Assembly: GCA_014804905.1 (NCBI GenBank)
Contig: JAAUYX010000034.1
Span: 25,445 to 34,231 of the forward strand
Direction of reading: 5' to 3'
Source of the DNA: Desulfovibrio sp.
GTDB taxonomy: Bacteria > Desulfobacterota > Desulfovibrionia > Desulfovibrionales > Desulfovibrionaceae
DNA length: 8,787 nt
Shown: one piece after another, positions 5,920 through 8,787 of the stretch
Layout of the letters: the number at the start of each line of letters is the position of its first letter
Numbering within the stretch: position 1 is the stretch's first letter
Program-made: the position numbers and the translations under genes
The notes under the pieces: model-generated
The model's input: the letters and a program-made list of their open reading frames with translations, nothing else
Told to the model about the DNA's origin: nothing
Database searches by the model: none

Positions 5920-8787
5920 TCAGGCCTCGATTTCCCGCGCCTTGACCATGGCCTTGGCCTGCTCCTCAAAGTCCTTGAAGCCCGCCTGGTGCAGGGCGTC
6001 CAGCACCGTATCGTCCCAGTTCCAGGTGGCGTAGATGACGGGCTTGTGGAAAGTGGCGCGGAAGTTTTGCAGTTCCGCGCGGTAGAAATCCTCCTTGGGC
6101 GTGTCGAGATGCTCGCGCAGTTGCTCGTGGCGCCGCTGGAGCTCGCCTTCGTACCATTCCTGGATGTCCTGGGGCTCGGTGTACTTCTTGAGGATGTGCC
6201 CGTAGCCCGAATTTTCCATGAGCTCGGAAAGGCGCTTGTGGTGCTGCTTCGTCAGCCACTGACCGAGCTGCGAGGTGGGGATGTTCTCCTCCTCCACCGC
6301 ATTGATGTCGAAAACGGTCTGGTAATAGGTGTCCGGCACCACCGAAGCCGACGTGATGCCCGCAATGGCCACGAGCCCGCGCAAAATGACGCTGTTGGAA
6401 ACGCCCTGCCCGCAGAAGCCGACCTTCTTGCAGTATTTCTGCCCGGTGAAGATGCTGACGAGAATGGCCCAGACCACGGCCGGGTCCTCCTCGTCATAGA
6501 TATGCGACAGGCGCGAATTGTCGCGGTCCGTGGCGAGCACCATCTGCGTCATGTCATTGGAGCCGATGGAGAAGCCGTCGAACTCGCTGATGAACTGCTT
6601 GGCGAGGATGGCGTTGGAGGGCAGTTCCGACATGAGGATAATCTTGAGGCCATCCTGCCCGCTCTTGAGTTTGTGCACCTGGTCGAGGTAGCAGCGCATG
6701 GAGCGGCCTTCCTCCAGCGTGCGCACAAAGGGCAGCATGATGCGCAGGTTGCTGCCGCCATAGACGCCGCGCGCCAGCTTGAAGGCCTCGATCTCCCAGT
6801 CGTGGATATTGCGCGAGACGCCGCGGAAACCCAGCATGGGGTTGGCTTCCTGATGCTCGAAGAGGTTGCCGCCCAAAAGGTTCCGGTATTCGTTGCTCTT
6901 GAAGTCCGTGGTGCGGTAGGTGATGGGCTTGCCGTAGAAGGCCATGGCAAAAAGGGCCAGGTTCTGCGCCAGCGTCTGGACATAGTGCTCCTTGCCGGTG
7001 CGGAAGCCGCGCGACTTGATGATGGCGCGAATCTTGTCCGGCAGGTTGCGGATGTCGTCCATCTCCTTCTTGAGGCCGGAGCGCAGGCTCACCTCATCGC
7101 GCAAGTGGCGGATGTTCTCGAGCACGCGGACGACGGTGGGCAGGTCCTTGACGCGCTCCACATGCGCCTCCACGCTGGCCTCGATTTCCGCGGCGCGCTT
7201 GGGCGCTTCGGGATCGGTCGAGGACAGCAGAGCCAGCTCGTCGTCATAGCCCATGATGATGCGCACATGGTCGGCGAGGTTGGCCGAGGTCTTGAGCACC
7301 TCGATGCGGCGCGAGGCCATTTCCATATGCTGGTCGAGCTTGTGGTCGAGCTCGCGCATCTTGCGGTGCTGGAGCAGGACCTCGTCGGAGGTCAGGTTCT
7401 TGTCCGAGTCTGCCAGCTTGGCGAGCTCGGCGGCAAGCCCGGTGATTTCGCCAACATATTCGCGCAGGTTGAAATTGATGACAATGAGCTCGGCCGCCAG
7501 CTGCTCGCGGAGTATCTTGGAAAGGCGGTTTTCCAGTTCCTTGGACTTGGCCTCCACCACCACGTCAAGCTCGCCGTTGTCAAAGGCTTCCAGCGCCTGC
7601 GGGTGGATGCCGATATTGCCGAGCATGAACTCGGCGCGCAACAGGCCCACCTCGAACTGCGGATAGTCGCGCAGCCGCGAGAGGAAGAGCGCCTGCCCCA
7701 CATCGGCGAGCACGAGGCCGACTTTTGTTTTGGTGATGGGGAGCTTGGCGATGTCCATCTCGCCGCCCATCTGGTGCAGGGGCAGAAGGCCGCGATAGAC
7801 GCGCCCGCGCGTGCCGTCCACGGTGACATCCGAGCCGTCCAGCGCGCGGAGCACCTCCACCCGCTGGATGCCGATGACCGCGGCTATACCGAGCTCGCGC
7901 GAGGTGATGGCCGCGTGGCTCGTGTCGCCGCCCACATCCGCCATGATGGCCGAGGCCACGCGCATCCCCGGCACCATGTCCGGGTCCGTGCGCTCGGCGG
8001 CGAGCACGTCGCCCTTGTTCACCTTGTTGAGCTCAAGGGCGGAGCGCAAAAAGCGCACCGTGCCCTGCCCGGCCCCGCGGGAGGCGCCGTTGCCCTCCAC
8101 CAGGATTTCGGCCTGCGCGGCCGCCTTGGGGTCGACCTCCATACGGCGCATGAAGATAGTGGTGGGATGCAGCTCCAGCTCCTCGTTCCAGCGCGTCTCC
8201 GGGCGGGCCTGCACGAACCAGAGCCTGTCATTGGCGTCGATGCAGAATTCCGTATCCATGATCATGCCGCCATAGGCGCGGCTGACGGCGCGCACGCCCT
8301 TGGCCACGCGCTCGGCCTGGCTCAGGGAAAGCGCCCAGCGCAGGGCCTCGAGCTCGGGCACTGGCACTTCGCGCGTGCCGCCCTTCTCGTCATAGACGAT
8401 CTTCATGTCCTTGCAGCCCATCTGGCGGATAACCACTTCGCTGCCGTCATCGCGCTGAAAAACATAGAGCTTGTCGGGCGTCACCTTGCCGCCGACCACG
8501 GCCTCGCCGAGGCCGTAGCTCGCGTCGATGCTGACGAGGTCCTTGCGATTGGTGCCGCGGCAGCCGGTGGCCGTGTCCGCGGAGAAGGCCGTTCCGGAAA
8601 TGACCGGGTTGATCATCTGCATCATGCAGACGGAAAGGGACGTGTTCTCGATGGCCCACTCTTTCTTGGCGGTCTCGGCGATGGAGTCGTCGCCGGTTTC
8701 CTCGGCCTTGGCGAGCGCGTCCAGGATGGCCTCGCGGCGGTAGGTCATGGAGCGGAGATTATAGGCCGAGGCGCAGTCCCAGTGATA
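5920..8787 (-). CDS. ppsA: PEP synthase (pyruvate, water dikinase)-like protein, C-terminal 955 codons (5'-truncated by window edge)
   Basis: PEP synthase turns pyruvate, ATP and water into PEP, AMP and phosphate for gluconeogenesis. The frame is open to the right edge, so the ATG at 8748 is internal. Numbering from it, residues 1-185 are the C-terminal part of the ATP-grasp domain (INPVISGTAFSADTATG, YGLGEAVVGG, WFVQARPET). Residues 214-320 are the swivelling phosphohistidine domain, GGDTSHAAI with H278 as the phosphorylated residue. Residues 340-390 and 587-817 form the PEP/pyruvate barrel: LLRAEFMLGNIGIHPQAL, TDFKSNEYRNLLGG, PMLGFRG, MLPFVRT, DGFSIGSNDMTQ, and C779 in GFCGQG. Residues 391-586 contain about 170 extra charged, probably coiled-coil residues, and 818-942 is an extra C-terminal segment; E. 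coli PpsA has neither. T276, two residues before the catalytic His, matches the Thr targeted by PpsR kinase in E. coli. The active site looks intact, but the extra domains leave its exact reaction and control uncertain. Confidence 0.88.
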   Translation of the reverse strand, partial: YHWDCASAYNLRSMTYRREAILDALAKAEETGDDSIAETAKKEWAIENTSLSVCMMQMINPVISGTAFSADTATGCRGTNRKDLVSIDASYGLGEAVVGGKVTPDKLYVFQRDDGSEVVIRQMGCKDMKIVYDEKGGTREVPVPELEALRWALSLSQAERVAKGVRAVSRAYGGMIMDTEFCIDANDRLWFVQARPETRWNEELELHPTTIFMRRMEVDPKAAAQAEILVEGNGASRGAGQGTVRFLRSALELNKVNKGDVLAAERTDPDMVPGMRVASAIMADVGGDTSHAAITSRELGIAAVIGIQRVEVLRALDGSDVTVDGTRGRVYRGLLPLHQMGGEMDIAKLPITKTKVGLVLADVGQALFLSRLRDYPQFEVGLLRAEFMLGNIGIHPQALEAFDNGELDVVVEAKSKELENRLSKILREQLAAELIVINFNLREYVGEITGLAAELAKLADSDKNLTSDEVLLQHRKMRELDHKLDQHMEMASRRIEVLKTSANLADHVRIIMGYDDELALLSSTDPEAPKRAAEIEASVEAHVERVKDLPTVVRVLENIRHLRDEVSLRSGLKKEMDDIRNLPDKIRAIIKSRGFRTGKEHYVQTLAQNLALFAMAFYGKPITYRTTDFKSNEYRNLLGGNLFEHQEANPMLGFRGVSRNIHDWEIEAFKLARGVYGGSNLRIMLPFVRTLEEGRSMRCYLDQVHKLKSGQDGLKIILMSELPSNAILAKQFISEFDGFSIGSNDMTQMVLATDRDNSRLSHIYDEEDPAVVWAILVSIFTGQKYCKKVGFCGQGVSNSVILRGLVAIAGITSASVVPDTYYQTVFDINAVEEENIPTSQLGQWLTKQHHKRLSELMENSGYGHILKKYTEPQDIQEWYEGELQRRHEQLREHLDTPKEDFYRAELQNFRATFHKPVIYATWNWDDTVLDALHQAGFKDFEEQAKAMVKAREIEA

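Noticed and set aside
6992..7666. Two adjacent plus-strand open frames (6992-7249 and 7253-7666) opposite the PEP-synthase insertion
   Set aside because: Both products are Ser/Arg-rich repeats of the type produced by reading the complement of a Glu/Leu/Lys/Ala-rich coding region; no ribosome site or conserved motif was seen.
1..8787. A previously undescribed multi-gene system (defence, mobile, biosynthetic or CRISPR-like)
   Set aside because: All six genes belong to recognisable housekeeping or conserved families; no repeats, integrase, transposase, toxin-antitoxin pair or array was found. The only real novelty candidates are domain-level features of the PEP-synthase-like protein.

Overview
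This GC-rich window (roughly two-thirds G+C by eye) looks like ordinary chromosome from a deltaproteobacterium, most likely a Desulfovibrio-type sulfate or sulfite reducer. That placement is an inference. It rests on base composition, on the apparent CBS-domain fusion to a tRNA nucleotidyltransferase, and on an enlarged PEP-synthase-like protein of a kind I associate with that group. No mobile element, CRISPR array, RNA gene or prophage signature was seen.

Positions 1-5757 hold five plus-strand genes: (1) the 3' part of a class II tRNA nucleotidyltransferase / poly(A) polymerase family gene, open at the left edge; (2) a HIT-family nucleotide hydrolase or transferase; (3) a small two-helix LapA-domain (DUF1049) membrane protein; (4) mutS, complete at 909 codons with all expected motifs; (5) a DUF1992 (DnaJ-homologue subfamily C28 domain) gene that overlaps the mutS stop as ATGA. 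The gaps are short (66, 92 and 92 nt, then a 4-nt overlap), so much of the block may be co-transcribed. A sigma70-like promoter candidate sits directly against the HIT start codon.

Positions 5758-5919 are a convergent intergenic region with three hairpins, two of which look like back-to-back intrinsic terminators, one per strand. Positions 5920-8787 on the minus strand are the C-terminal 955 codons of a PEP-synthase (pyruvate, water dikinase)-like protein whose N-terminus lies beyond the right edge. Its catalytic motifs are intact. Compared with E. coli PpsA as I recall it, it carries about 170 extra residues of charged helical sequence inside the PEP/pyruvate-binding domain and about 125 extra residues at the C-terminus.

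Functionally, the plus-strand genes cover tRNA 3'-end maturation, nucleotide housekeeping, an envelope protein and mismatch repair, with no single shared pathway. The minus-strand gene belongs to central carbon metabolism at the pyruvate/PEP node. I do not see a convincing new multi-gene system here. The most unusual element is the domain architecture of the PEP-synthase-like protein.
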